64,000 nucleotides of DNA. Origin: Amaurobius ferox. Lineage: Eukaryota > Arthropoda > Arachnida > Araneae > Amaurobiidae. The notes under the pieces were generated by a model. It was not told the DNA's origin. It made no database searches and saw only the letters and a list, made by a program, of their open reading frames with translations. The first letter of the stretch is position 1. Each line of letters starts with the position of its first letter. The DNA lies in NCBI GenBank assembly GCA_951213105.1, contig OX578138.1, positions 68,814,537-68,878,536 on the forward strand, written 5' to 3'. The position numbers were made by a program, and so were the translations under genes. This document shows positions 1-12,221 of this stretch, piece after piece.

Positions 1-340
1 TCAATCATCTCCAGAATGCAGGGGCGGTTTCCTTTAGAACCAAAATGCCCATCTCCGCCAGTTAGCCATTTCGGCTAAACGCCTTATGTCTAATTTCAAG
101 ACAAAACTTTCGATGCGACCTTTCAGTCGGAATTTTCCAGCTCCAAGAGAAAAAGTATGGGTCGCTCGAGCCCACGCCAAAGTTTCTCCTTCGCTTTTCG
201 CCTCTTCCTGATTGGACAGCGCGCTCTCCTAGTAACAAGTGAGCTGAACGTCACGCATCTCGGCCAGACACAAATCCTAGACGCTCCCAACGAATTCACG
301 ACCAAATGCGCTTTTTAATGCAATTTCAATGGAAACAAGT
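1..340. promoter_or_regulatory. GC-richer, promoter-like patch
   Basis: This stretch is clearly richer in G, C and CpG than the sequence that follows it. It contains an inverted CCAAT box (ATTGG at 211-215) next to GCGCGC, an E2F-like GGCGAAAA on the minus strand, and a CRE-like half site (ACGTCACG near 248). Such a mix is typical of a broad housekeeping promoter. No splice signal or convincing coding frame supports a gene. A 60-codon minus-strand frame at 123-305 looks like chance in GC-rich DNA. It could equally be the edge of an unrecognised repeat. Confidence 0.25.
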
Positions 341-2120
341 GTTAGCGAAAAACACAGCACAGGCACGAACGGAGAGAAGGATGTTTCTCTCGCATAAAAA
401 TAAGAAAGGCTCATGGCGCAGAATTGCGACATGACAGATGGTTATTGAGCTATTTGCTGCATATTATCCCTGCTTACGCTGTGCTTGTAAATCAACGTGT
501 TAGTTATCAATAAATGTGGCCTCATTCTTGTATACTGAGCGTACACCCATGATTCCAGTGAATACGTTGTAACAATACTAAATAGATCTACTACTTCTAC
601 TAAATAGATCTACTACTAATACTAAAATCTAAAACTTTGTAATTAAAAATGTTCGCATATCGTATTTCGTTTTCCAGATAGAAATTCCAACTTCTACAAT
701 TCTCCACTAGAGGCTCTGCGAACTTTCTCAATCGATAGCCCATAGTTGCTTTACTGTTAGTTGATCCTACTTCTGCAGCACTACAACGCTTCAATCGAAA
801 GTTAGAAGGATGCAAAAGGACTTAAGAAAAATCCCTGTAGATAGAATACCCATGGTGTTCTACAGTTGGAGGATAAAAGCTTAACTAACTCCAAAAGAAA
901 AACATGTTTTTGAACGAAAATCTCTAATCTGAACTCCTGAATTTTAATAAGAAATTCTAAATTATACGAAAATATGCAATCAAGCTTTAAATAATTTTTT
1001 CTGCAATTAATATGTATAAAATTTTTCATTTTCTAAAGTAATAAATGCATATGAAACCTTTTAAAAAGAACATCCAAAATATAAAAACGCAATTAGCACT
1101 TATTTAATACTGGATTTTGTAAATAATCTGAACCAATAATACATAATTAAAAATTTTCAATACATTTCATTAATTACATTCGTTTTCTAAAGAGTTCATA
1201 TGCACAGCTATCTTTTGTGGTCTCCTCGCAATGCTTTTAAGAGTAAAAAAATTTTAGCGTTGCCATACAGACATTTGAAATATATTTAAAAATTTGACAC
1301 TATTCAACTAATTGGCCAATTTACATTTTCTCTTTTGATAATCACATCTGTAAATATAAACATATAAACTTTCACTCATGCTTTTCTACATTATGTAGTT
1401 TTTTCAATCAAGCTGTTACAAGAAAAGTTGCTTCACATTTAATGTACAGATAGCTTTCAGTAACTTTTATGACTTAAAAAAAATATTTTGCTTGTCGAAG
1501 AATTTTGAATAACATATCTGTAGAATTGAGATTTGCATATTGTAATAATCGTATCGAATTTCATTTGATGGGCTCCGTTGGTTCCATATGTGTATATCGT
1601 GGCCATAGGTTTCGACACACACATACGTATACCATGCACATATACCTAACATAAATTTTATACTTAAACGTACTTTATGTACATTGTTCAATGTGCACGC
1701 AGATTTAAAAACTCAATTAACCTATTTGTATAAAGTGCAGCTGAAATGTTCAGTGGTATTATGTAAGATTCAAATCAGAAAGCTTTATGCCAAGCAAAAT
1801 ATATGTCCGCCATCTTGGTTTCAACATTTCCCTCTTACACGTCTTAAATTTTCATTGTACCAGGACGCATTATAGACGTCACCTGTTTTCCTTTATTTGT
1901 CCACTAAAACGTATAATAATATTTAGTGCGTTTTTTATATTTTAAAACTTAAAAGTTTTATATAATCTTGTTAAAATTTAACTAATTTAAATTTTAAAAC
2001 ATTTTGCTTGCTTCATAATACTTTAGAATTCGAAATATATTTGCTTTATTTTTTAATTATTAAAACATTTAAAGTTCGAAGATTCCTATTTGATTTTATT
2101 AAAAAATTCTGATAGATATG
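341..2120. other. AT-rich DNA without recognised genes
   Basis: I see no gene here. Open frames are short and have the composition expected of AT-rich noise. The only local structure is an 18-bp motif repeated at 578-595 and 600-617 (CTAAATAGATCTACTACT). Confidence 0.5.
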
Positions 2121-2691
2121 CATTTCTGTATTTTTACTTATCTTATATACAAATATAAACATCTTGATTTATCTGTCTATCTATCAATCTCTAGGTAACG
2201 TTTGACGAAATTTTGGAGATGAATTTGGCGAGATATCACCAACTTGACCACCTTTTCTAAATGTTACGAAAACGTCGCCAAATCGATAAAATTGAAGCCA
2301 AATTGATAAAAATAAATCCAAATCAATAAAAGTAATAGATTGAACTAGATTGACCCTAGATGGACAAAATATTGACAAAATTGCAAAAATTACACTAAAT
2401 TAATGAAAATGAAGCCTAATTGATGAATTAATTATTAAAATGATTTAATATATGGACTATATCGCTTGTTGAGGATACTATCAATATTGATAATTGTTTA
2501 TTTAGAATTGCTCGAAATATAAGATAATTGGGTATTTTGGAATCGGAAAATCGCCAAATGTGCAATTTAACAATAAAAATACAGTACCGTGGATCTTATA
2601 CTTTATTTAACTGTTAAAGTAGTAAATTCATTGGATTATATAAGGAAAGTCATGTGCTGCCCACATCAGATTTTTTCAGTTAGTCATTTAT

Positions 2692-4310
2692 TACTTTCCT
2701 TATACATACTATAATGCATAAGGAAATTATTGTGACGGGAGGCGAAAATTCGAATTCGATGGGAGAGCACACGTTTTAAGCATCCTTGAACACGAATCAA
2801 ACATTTTTAGATGACGTGTGTCTGTGTGTGTGTGTCAGTGAGACTTTGGAGAAAATATCTCACAAATGAATGGAGTGATTCGAACAAAATTACAGTCTGT
2901 GAATACTGGAATCCTATTGTTTTCATACGCAATCGAATGTTTAGAATCCGCCTAAATCTCTGAATGAAATATTGAAGAAAATCATCAAAAATCGAAACTC
3001 ATTAAAAAGTTACATAAATAGCTATGTGTTATGTAATTTTTATTAGAAAACGATTGGCATAAACTTTAGAACGCTAGCATGAACCGTTCTCGAGATACTG
3101 CACACTTTTCAAATAAATTTATCAAAAAATCACATAAAAAAATATTAACTATTGTGCAATATGTTTACTTTTCATATGTAGTGTCATGCCATAAATTTGG
3201 TGACATTATTCTCTTGGATCTAGTTCATTCTAATAATGAGAATATATATTTTGTGTAATACTTTTGCATTTCGACCCCAAAAGTCACTCATCTGCTATAA
3301 GAATAACATTTTTTCCGTTCATAACGCATGGCGAAATTTTAGCAGAATGTCGCCAACTAGGCGACATTTTTTAAATGTTGCCAAATCGATAAAAGTGACT
3401 CCAAATTGTTAAAATTGACGCCAAATCAATGAAACTAATTACGTTTTGAAAGGGAATAGTATTGTAATGATGTTTCGAAAGCATTTATCTGTCAGTCCAA
3501 CCGTCCTACTTGTTGACAAATTTGGCGGGTTTTTAAATGTTGCCAAATTCGAAAATGTCACCAAATTGATAAAAATGACGCTAAATCAACGAACATAACT
3601 AATAATTGATGAAAGTCCAATATTTTGGAAATATCATAAGAGTGGACTGACTATAAGAATAACAAATTTCTCCATAACTCCGTTCGCAACGCTTGGTGAG
3701 AAATTTAGCGGGATCTCGAAAACTTGGCGACTATTTTAAATGTTGCCAAAGTAACAAAAATGTAGCCAAATTGATAAAAATGACGCCAAATAGAAAGTAA
3801 TGTTTCGGAAATTCTGATTTCCGTCATATGACTGGCATACCTTCAAGTATATAAGAAATTCTCTTCTCTCCGTTTGTTTGTAGCACTTTGTGATGCTTTT
3901 GACGAACTTGGCGAATAATTTACCAAAGTATAGCCAACTTAGCGAAATTTAGCCCCAGATTGACAAAAATATCGACAAAATGTCAAAAATGACGCTAAAG
4001 TAATGAAAATACACTGAATCGATGAATTAATTATTAAAATATTTTAATATATGGACTATATCGCTTGTTGAAGATGCTATCAATATTGATAATTGTTTAT
4101 TTAGAGTTTCGGGAAATATAAGATAATTGGGCATTTGGAAATAGTTTTACATGTTGTCATACGGAAAATTGCCAAATGGATATTTCAACGATAAAAACAC
4201 AGTACCATGGATCTTACACATTATTTTTTAACTGAAAAAGTAGCAAATTCATAGCATTATATAAGAAAAGTCGTGTACTGTCTGTCCACATCAGATTTTT
4301 ATTGTTTATC
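2692..4310 (+). repeat. B-family repeat, copy B1
   Basis: The copy opens with a near-palindrome around CTTTCCTTATACAT and CATAAGGAAATTATTGTGACGG. It then has TTCGAATTCG, a short (TG)n tract at 2818-2836, and a long degenerate array of GCCAAAT and GATAAAAATGAC words. It closes with ATAAGAAAAGTC and CCACATCAGATTTTT near 4310. The same order recurs at 12222-13335, 31141-31870 and, inverted, at 33611-34345. It is probably a nonautonomous mobile element; no coding capacity is visible. Confidence 0.65.
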
Positions 4311-4740
4311 CTGTAGCTCGTAATCTACTTAGTTGAATATTAAAGTATCTATTTAGACTTTTTTGGTCGAAAATGAGTCCCGGCGGTGCAGTATGGTCGT
4401 TTGCTTTGTTTTTAGACCCTTAGTTGTTATTGTTGTTTCGGCACTACTGTTGCGTGGACGAGAGTGATCCCGAGTTGGGATTCAAGTGGTTATCTTATAG
4501 AAGGTTCCTACGCCCCTGACCTTTCCCTCTGAGGTGCCTGGTATCCAGCATTGCTATCGCTAAGGCATATCATCAAACTGAATGTCTTAAAGAGAGACGG
4601 TTTTCTTTATAAACTTACCAACAAGACAACGCTCGATAACGTACTGTGCAAATTTTTTAACAATGCCTTTGAGGACGTAATATTCTCCCAAGGCCATCAG
4701 GGTAGAGATATGAGTGTGTGTGTAATCTCTAGTCTACAAA
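4311..4740 (+). repeat. C-family repeat, copy C1, left part
   Basis: This matches 13340-13760 over its whole length, including GTGATCCCGAGTTGGGATTC, GCTATCGCT..GGCATATCAT and CCAAGGCCATCAG. A 70-codon frame (4551-4763) has a counterpart at 13472-13675 (LSLRHIIKLNVLKR against LSLRHIIILNALRQ). This may be a relic of a coding or structured sequence, but I recognise no protein family. The copy is cut at 4740 by insertion of A1. Confidence 0.6.
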
Positions 4741-6044
4741 CAAGAAAGATCAATCATGCTTAAAGCATTGATTATGAAACACTTTCCAAATTCAATGCAA
4801 TTTTATTTAAACAAGTCTAAAATGCAGTACATTCCTCGGTAATATTTTAAAACTTATCACAATACTACATTAATTTATTATATTTGAAAACTTAAAACTT
4901 CATCGAAAAAAATGGATTTCATTCAAATGACGGCATTAAAATATAAATTGCTTGGTGTAAACATCTCTAAAATGTGATACATTCCTCGGTAATAATTTTA
5001 GACTTATCATAATACTACGATAATTTATTATATTTGAAAGCTTCATCGAAAACAACTGAAATTCATTCGAATGACGTCATAGAAAAATAACACGCCTGGC
5101 TCTCTCTATAAAAGCAGCATTTCATTCATTAATAATTTTCCGTTCATGTCATTCATCACAATACTATAATAATGTATTTTATTTAAAAATTAAGACCATG
5201 GAGCTACAAGTAATTAAACTCTATGCGTAAAACTTCATCGAAAAAAAATCGTCTTTCTCTTTGTAAAATCAGTGAATATTTCTTTCATATCAGCTATGCA
5301 GACTCCATGAACTAAATGATTTTGTGTTAGAGAAATACAGCAATTCTAATACAACTCATTCGACATATTTTGCTGTTTACATTTTACATAGGTGAAAAAT
5401 AGGTTTCGTTGTAGAAATAATCAAATTTGGATGAGCATTTAAACTCAAATATATTGAAATTGCGTTGTTTCAGTATGCAGATGCACAGAATTAAAGCAAA
5501 AATAAAGTGGTTTTAGGAAGGATACAACACTCAATATGAATTAAAAAGAACGTTAAAAATCACGATCTTGAGATAAGATGGATGCCATATATCATTTTGA
5601 AGTGGATCACGTGCTCTTTTCATATCATGGTCACGTGATCGCTTCATATAAGAGGTGTTATTATTATTTTAATTTTTATTTAAAAAACTACTGAATATAT
5701 TTCGCTGAATTTTTTTTTATGTATTTTATGGGAGAATTTGAATATTACCTAAAATTTTCGAAGCAGTTTGTGAATTTTAAATCCGCTCAAAATGTTTGAA
5801 AAATTAGGTCCCATAGGGCTCAGTGTATTTCACTTTTTCAACTCGGGTTCAATCCAAAGCTAATTGGGTGATATTATTCATTTATATTCCCATAGGTCCT
5901 GCAGACCGTCTGAACAACATGCTAAAATTTCATTTTGATTAAGTCATTTTTACGGAAGTTATCGTGCTAACGGACAGACAGACAGACAGACAGAATGAAT
6001 GAACAAAGTCATAAACACTTTTCAACTTTGTTGTAAAGTGTTAT
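4741..6044 (+). mobile_element. A-family element, copy A1 (about 1.30 kb)
   Basis: The left edge is CAAGAAAGATCAATC and the right edge is GTAAAGTGTTA. Both edges recur in A2 (8106), A3 (9598), A4 (50574, inverted) and A5 (63898, inverted). The empty site is visible because the 80-bp C-segment neighbour is repeated at 6056-6137: there CTACAAAAATACTG is continuous, here it is split within the A run, giving at most a 3-bp AAA duplication. The right end forms a hairpin (AACACTTTTCAAC pairing with GTTGTAAAGTGTT) just after a (CAGA)n tract. The left end has its own palindrome (AATCATGCTT/AAAGCATTGATT). No open frame of note exists, so it is nonautonomous. Confidence 0.75.
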
Positions 6045-6420
6045 AAAAATACTGTTTCACAATGCCTTTGAGGATGTAATAGTCTCCCAAGGCCATCAGG
6101 CGTAGAAATATGAGGATGTAGTAATCTCTAGTCTACAAAAATACTGTTTCATAAGCAGAGCCCGTCCATCTTCCTCGAGGTCTGATTTGGTTACCGGGTA
6201 GAATACGACATACTACGCGACCGGATCATGGCATGACGCAGTCTACAATCATCCAAGTAGTAGATTACGGACCCGAATCTACCAGGCTCAGGTTAATAAT
6301 TATAATTTGCCCCGATCTGCAAATTAGAGAACTAACGACCCTTAAGACTCAATATAAGAAATAAGGTTCCTCATTTATGTATTATTATTTTTATATACTT
6401 AAAAATTTCTGGTTGCTATA
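6045..6420 (+). repeat. C-family repeat, copy C1, right part
   Basis: This continues the C segment after A1. It includes a second copy of the 80-bp block (CAATGCCTTTGAGGATG to AGTCTACAAAAATACTG, 6056-6137) and then the stretch through CCTCGAGGTCTGATTT and CCAAGTAGTAGATTA. It matches 13680-14010 closely. The 80-bp block occurs once in C2, so the doubling in C1 is specific to this copy. Confidence 0.6.
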
Positions 6421-7802
6421 CATTTCTGTATTTTTACTTTCCTTATATACATTGTACACCTAACATAAACACCTGGATTTAACTGTCTACCTATCAATCT
6501 CTGGATAACGCTTGGTGAAAATTTTGGCGATGAATTTGGAGAGATATCCCTAACTTGGCGACTTTTTGTTTAAATGTTACGAAAATGTCGCCATATCGAT
6601 AAAAATGAAGCCAAATTTATAAAAAAGGACGCCAAATCAATGAAAATAATTGCGTTTTGAAAGGGAATAGTATTGTAATGATGTTTTGGCAGCGTCTGTC
6701 TGCCAGTCAGATTATCCCAGTTGGCGACAATTTTGGCGATTTTTTTAAATGTCTCAACATTGAACACAATATCACAAAAATTAACGAAAATGTCACCAAA
6801 TCGATGAAAATTCAACATCTTAGAAAGAATATGAGAATCATTTATAAGAAAGAGCCGTTTCGTTCGTCCGTGATATTTGGCAAAAAACTTTGACGATATG
6901 TCAAAAATGCCGCCGAATTAATAAAAATGAAGCCAAATGGGAGGTAATATTTTGCAAATTTTGAATTCCGTCACATGACGGGCATACCTATTCTAGAGAT
7001 GTATAAGGAAAGTATTATGACAGGATCGAAAATTCGAATAAAAGGTTTCGACATATCGCTTTCCGAAAATTTTGGTGACGAATTTAGCGAGATATCGCCA
7101 ACTTGACGACTTTTTCAAATGCTGCGAAATTGACGAAAATGTCACCAAATCGATAGAAATGACGCCAAATCAATAAAATTCATTGCGTTTCGAAAGGGAA
7201 TAGTATTGTAATGCAGTTTCGGAAGCATTTATCTATCAGTCCAACCGTCCCACTTGCCGACAAATTTGAAGAGTTTTTTAAATGTTGCCAAATTAATAAA
7301 AATGACACTAAATCAATGAAAATGGCGAAAATTGATGGAAGTCCAATATTTTGGAAATATCACAAGAGTAGACTACAAGAATAACCCATTTATCCGTCCG
7401 TCCGTTTGTAATACTTGACGAGAAATTTAGGGAGACGTCGCCAACTTGGCAAATATTAAATATTTTGCCAAAGTGACAAAAATGTAGCCAAATCGATAAA
7501 AATGACGCCAAATGGGAGCAATGTTTCGCAAATTCTGATTTTCGTCATATAACGGGCATACTTTCAAGTATACAGGGTGTCCCAAAAAGATTAAAACACG
7601 CTTTAATTCTTTACCTGTTGGAGATAAGTGGGCAATGTAAATTGCAAAAATGTTGAAAGTAAGGTAGGACATAAGAATATATTAATGAAATAATCCCCCT
7701 ATTTATTTTCAAAAAGTTACACTTTTTAAATTTTTGTACAACACCCCTTAGGCAAATTTGGTCAATCAGAAAATGTTTATTTTTAATGCAACAAGATCAT
7801 TA

Positions 7803-8105
7803 AAAAAATCGCATATCTGTATCTTAAAAATTGAGGTAAACCTGGATGATAATACATAAGAGACATTTTTGCGAATTCCGCTAGGCTCTCGATGCAATCA
7901 CGCACTATTAAGTAGTTTTCACATGGAGATATGCTATTTTTTATTTGAAACAATTAAAATAAATAAGTAAACAAATACAAGTATGTATTTGATTTTGAAA
8001 TTTAACATAATTTATCAAAACAAAGAATAGAATTCACAGACGATTTCTTCTTTCCCTTAACTCTAATTTAGCCGTTTCAAATGTTTATAATAAGATAATT
8101 TTAAA
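7803..8105 (+). repeat. Duplicated E1 internal block, left copy
   Basis: From CATATCTGTATCTTAAAAATTGAGG to TCAAATGTTTATAATAAGATAA, this block recurs at 10903-11196 with only scattered differences. The two copies flank the A2-spacer-A3 interval. Block and spacer are absent from the clean E2 copy beyond the first words, so the block belongs to a longer E subtype or to an E1-specific rearrangement. Confidence 0.65.
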
Positions 8106-9467
8106 CCAGAAAGATCAATCATGCGAAAAGCATTGATTATGAAACACTTTCCAACTTTAATGCAATATTTTTAAACATCTCTAAAATGCGATACATTCAG
8201 CGGTAATATGTTAAAATTTATCACAATGCTACATTACCGGCCGTCCAAATAGTTGCTCTTAGTCCTCTGGACGAGTCGGACGGTCTGGGTCTTCTAGAAT
8301 GCTACTATAATTTATTATATTTGAAAACGTAAAACTTCATCGAAAAAAAATGAACTTCATTCAAATAACGGCATTAAAATATGAATGAATTGCGTGGCTT
8401 AAACATCTCTAAAATGCGATATATTCCACGGTAATATTTTAAAAATTATCATAATACTACAATAAATTATTATATTTGAAAACTTCATCGAAAACAAATG
8501 AACTTTATTCAAATGATGTCATCGAAATATAACACGCCTGGCTTTCTCCATAAAAGCAACATTTCATTCATAAATAATTTCCCCTTCATGTCATTCATCA
8601 CAATACTATAATAATGTATTTTATTTAAAAATTAAGGCCATGGAGTTACAAGTAATTACACTCTATGCGTAAAACTTCATCGAAAAAAACCGTCCTTCTC
8701 TTTGTAAAATCAATGAATATTTCTTTCATATCAGCTATGCATACTCCATGAACTAAATGATTTTGTGTTAAAGAAATACAGCAATTCTAATACAACTCAA
8801 TCTACATCTTTTGGTATTTACATTCTCCATAAGCAAAAATTAGGCTTCGTTGTAGAAATAATCGAAGTCGGATGATCATTTAAACTTAGATATATTGTAA
8901 TTGCTTTGTTTCAGCACATTGATGCACAGAAAAAAGCAAAAATAAAGCGGTTTTAGGACGGATACAACAGCAAATATAAATTAAAAAGAACTTTAAAAAT
9001 CACGATTTTGACACAGGATGGATGCTATATTTTAATTTGAAGTGGCCCACGTGATTTCTTCATATAATGGTCACGTACTCTCTTCATATAATGGGTGTAA
9101 TTATTATATAATTTTTATTTAGAAAACTACAGAATATATTTTTCTAAAATTTTTTTTTTATATATTTTATGTGATAATTTGAATATTCCCTAAAACTGTC
9201 GAAGCAATTTGCGAATTTTAAATTCGCTTAAAAAATGTTTGAAAAATTAGGTCCCATAGGGTTCAATGTATTTCATTTTTTCAACCCGGGTTCAATCAAA
9301 AACTAATTGGGTGATATTATTTATTTATATTCCCATAGGTCCCACAGACCGTCTGAAAAGTATTAAATTTCATTTTGATAAAGTCATTTTTATGGCAGTT
9401 ATCGTGCTAACGGGCAGACAGAATGAACAAAGTCATAAACAGTTTTCAACTATGTTGTAAAGTGTTA
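8106..9467 (+). mobile_element. A-family element, copy A2, carrying a SINE scrap
   Basis: This is a full-length A copy in the same orientation as A1 (left CCAGAAAGATCAATC, right GTAAAGTGTTA). It is about 65 bp longer because a SINE 3' fragment sits at 8233-8297. Recognisable internal landmarks are the CACGCCTGGCTTTC/ATAAAAGCAACA segment, the CCCATAGG motifs and a short (CAGA) tract near the right end. Its (CAGA) tract is shorter than in A1. Confidence 0.75.
8233..8297 (+). mobile_element. 5'-truncated T1 SINE fragment (65 bp)
   Basis: The insert is GGCCGTCC ... GGACGAGTCGGACGGTCTGGG, the hairpin-like 3' end of the T1 SINE seen at 47294-47583. The target word AATGCTAC occurs on both sides (8225-8232 and 8298-8305). 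Other A copies read straight through this point. The fragment is young enough that its target duplication is perfect. Confidence 0.65.
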
Positions 9468-9597
9468 ATTGAATTTTTTTAATTCAATGTAATTATGAAT
9501 TCGAACATTCTATTTACAAAATAATTTTTTTTTTTTTTTGATAAAAAACCATGCTCTTTCATTTATTTTCAGGTTATTTTGGTATATGAATATGAAA
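9468..9597. other. Spacer between A2 and A3
   Basis: This 130-bp AT-rich spacer contains GAATTTTTTTAATTC and a T run at 9526-9539. It has no counterpart in the clean E2 copy, so it is either a part of a longer E element or filler acquired with the local duplication. Confidence 0.4.
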
Positions 9598-10892
9598 CAA
9601 GAAAGATCAATCATACTTAAAGCATTGATTATGAAACACTTTCCAACTCCAATGCAATTTTATTTAAACATGTCTAAAATGCAATGCATTCCTCGGTAAT
9701 ATTTTAAAACTTATCACAATACTACATTAATTTATTATATTTGAAAACTTTAACTTTCATTGAAGAAAATGAACTTCATTCAAATGACGGCATTGAAATA
9801 TAAATTGCCTGGTTTAAACATCTCTAAAATGCGATACATTCCTCGGTAATAATTTTAGAATTATCATAATACTACGATAATTTATTATATTTGAAAACAT
9901 CATCGAAAACATCTGAAATTCATTCAAATGACATCATAGAAAAAATAACACGGCTGTCTCTCTCTATAAAAGCAACATTTCATTCATAACATTTTCCCAT
10001 TCATTTCATTCATCACAATACTATAATAATTTATTTTATTTAGAAATTAAGACCATGGAGCTACAAGTAATTAAACTCTATGCTTAAAACTTCATCGAAA
10101 AAAATCGTCCTTCTCTTTGTAAAATCAGTCAATATTTCATTCATATCAGCTATGCAGACTCCATGAACTAAAGGTTTTTGTGTTAAAGAAATACAGCAAT
10201 TCTAATACAACTCATTCGACATATTTTGCTGTTTACAATTTATATAGGTGAAAAATGGGCTTCGTTGTAGAAATAATCAAATTTGGATGAGCATTTAAAC
10301 TTAAATATATTGTAATTGCGTTGTTTCAGTATGTAGATGCACAGGATTTAAGCAAAAATAAAGTGGTTTTAGGACGGATACAACACTCAATATGAATTAA
10401 AAAGAACTTTAAAAATCACGATTTTGAGACAAGATAAATGCCATATATCATTTTGAAGTGAGTCACGTGATCTTTTCATATCATTTTCATGTGATAGCTT
10501 CATATAAGAAGTGTAATTATTATTTTAATTTTTATTTTAAAAATTACTGAATATATTTCGTTGAATTTTTTTTATATATTTTATGGAACAATTTGAATAT
10601 TACCTAAAATTATCGAAGCAATTTGTGAATTTTAAATCCTCTTAAAAAATGTTTGAAAAATTAGGTCCCATAGGGCTCAATGTATTTCATTTTTTCCTCC
10701 CGGGTTCAATCCAAAACTAATTGGATGCTATTATTCATTTATATTCCCATAGGTCCTACAGACCGTCTGAACAACATACTAAAATTTCATTTCGATTAAA
10801 TCATTTTTACGGCAGTTATCGTGCTAACTGACAGACAGACGGACAGAATGAACAAAGTCATAAGCACTTTTCAACTTTGTTGTTAAGTGTTA
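9598..10892 (+). mobile_element. A-family element, copy A3
   Basis: This is a full-length copy, 1295 bp, in the same orientation as A1 and A2. It is closer to A1 than to A2 in several places, for example CTACAAGTAATTAAACTC and the absence of the SINE scrap. The right-end hairpin carries one change (GTTGTTAAGTGTTA). Confidence 0.75.
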
Positions 10893-10902
10893 ATAAAACC
10901 TG

Positions 10903-11196
10903 CATATCTGTATCTTTAAAATTGAGATAAAACTGGATGATAATACATAGGAGACATTTTTGCGAATTCCTCTAGGCTCTCGATGCAATCACGGACTATT
11001 AAGTAGTTTTCACATTGAGATATGCTATTTTTTATTTGAAACAATTAAAATATATAAGTAAACAAATGCAAGTATGTATTTGATTTTGAAATTTAACATA
11101 ATTTTTCAAAACGATGAATAGAAATCACAGACGATTTTTTCTTTCCTTTAACTCTAATTTAGCCGTTTCAAATGTTTATAGTAAAATAATCTAAAT
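10903..11196 (+). repeat. Duplicated E1 internal block, right copy
   Basis: This matches 7803-8105 nearly base for base (GGATGATAATACAT, GCTCTCGATGCAATCACG, GCCGTTTCAAATG). After it E1 continues uniquely to the right inverted repeat. Confidence 0.65.
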
Positions 11197-12221
11197 AAAA
11201 CTGAAGAATGAAGTGTAGTTGATTTATTTTTTAATTTACGTAGTTATTCCCAGTATTATTTTTATTCAATTTAATTAAACTTTTTTTTAATATTATACCA
11301 CTGCTTTATATGATCTGTGTCTGTGTAATGCTTTATTTAGGTGCAATTGCGATAAAAAATTTTGACATATATTATTTTTTTTTATCTAAACAATTTCCAT
11401 CGTCAATTTGTTTATGATCCCTATTTTCACTGATGAAACAGCCTTTCACATGGTACGAAACAGTGGAATAGGTCAGATTTTTTCCTTTATCAGAATTCAG
11501 TTGATTTTAAAGAAACGGATCTGCGGGTTTTTTTAATGATCTTGTTGTATTAAAAATAAAAATTTTCTGATTGACCAAATTTGTCTAAGGGGATCGTATA
11601 AAAATTTAAAAAGTGTAACTTTTTGAAAATGAATGGGAGGACTATTTCATTAACGTAGTCTTATTTCCTACCTTACTTTCAACATTTTTGCTGTTTACAT
11701 TGCCCATGTATCTCCAACAAGTAAAGAATTAAAGTACGTTTCAATCTTTTTGTGACACCCATTATAAGAAATACTCTTCTTTCCGTTTGTCTGTAACAAT
11801 TGGTGATTCATTGGACGAACTTGGCGAATAATTTAGCAAATTAGCGCTAATTTGGCAATATTTCACTCTAGATTGACAAAAATATCTAAACAATTTTTGA
11901 AAATGACGCTAAATTAATAAACATGACGCCTAATTAATTGATAATTTATTAAAATAATTTAATATGTGGAAAATATCGCTTGTTGAGGATGTTATCAATA
12001 TTGATAATTATTTAGAATTGCGCTAAATATAAGATAATTGGGTATTTTGAAATAGTTTTATATGTTGTCATTTGGAAAATCGCCAAATATACAATTCAAC
12101 AATAAAAACTCAGTACCATGGATCTTATACATTATTTGACTGCAAAAGTAGTAAATTCATTGCATTATATAAGGAAAGACATGTGCTGCCCACATCAGAT
12201 GTTTTAAGTCCGTCATTTATT

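Larger units (their letters stand above)
2121..6420 (+). repeat. Composite repeat unit 1 (B-B-C), interrupted by A1
   Basis: This is the first copy of a tandemly duplicated composite. It starts with CATTTCTGTATTTTTACTT, runs through two B-type segments (2139-2690 and 2692-4310), then a C segment (4311-4740 and 6045-6420). The second copy follows at once, beginning at 6421 with the same opening words. Without the 1.3-kb A1 insertion the unit is about 3.0 kb. No long open frame survives. The link between units is seen by direct comparison: shared GACGCCAAAT arrays, the shared AAGTCATGTGCTGCCCACAT end, and the shared C segment in the same order. Confidence 0.75.
7573..11762 (+). mobile_element. 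E-family TA-flanked inverted-repeat element E1, with nested A2 and A3
   Basis: The ends are inverted repeats of about 230 bp beginning CAGGGTGTCCCAAAAAGATT, and the target TA is duplicated (7571-7572 and 11763-11764). TA duplication and the CAGGGTG terminus fit the Tc1/mariner superfamily. A clean 854-bp copy, E2, lies at 44057-44910, which shows what E1 looked like before it was expanded. E1 grew to 4.19 kb by insertion of A2 and A3 and by duplication of a ~290-bp internal block. No transposase remains. Confidence 0.8.
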
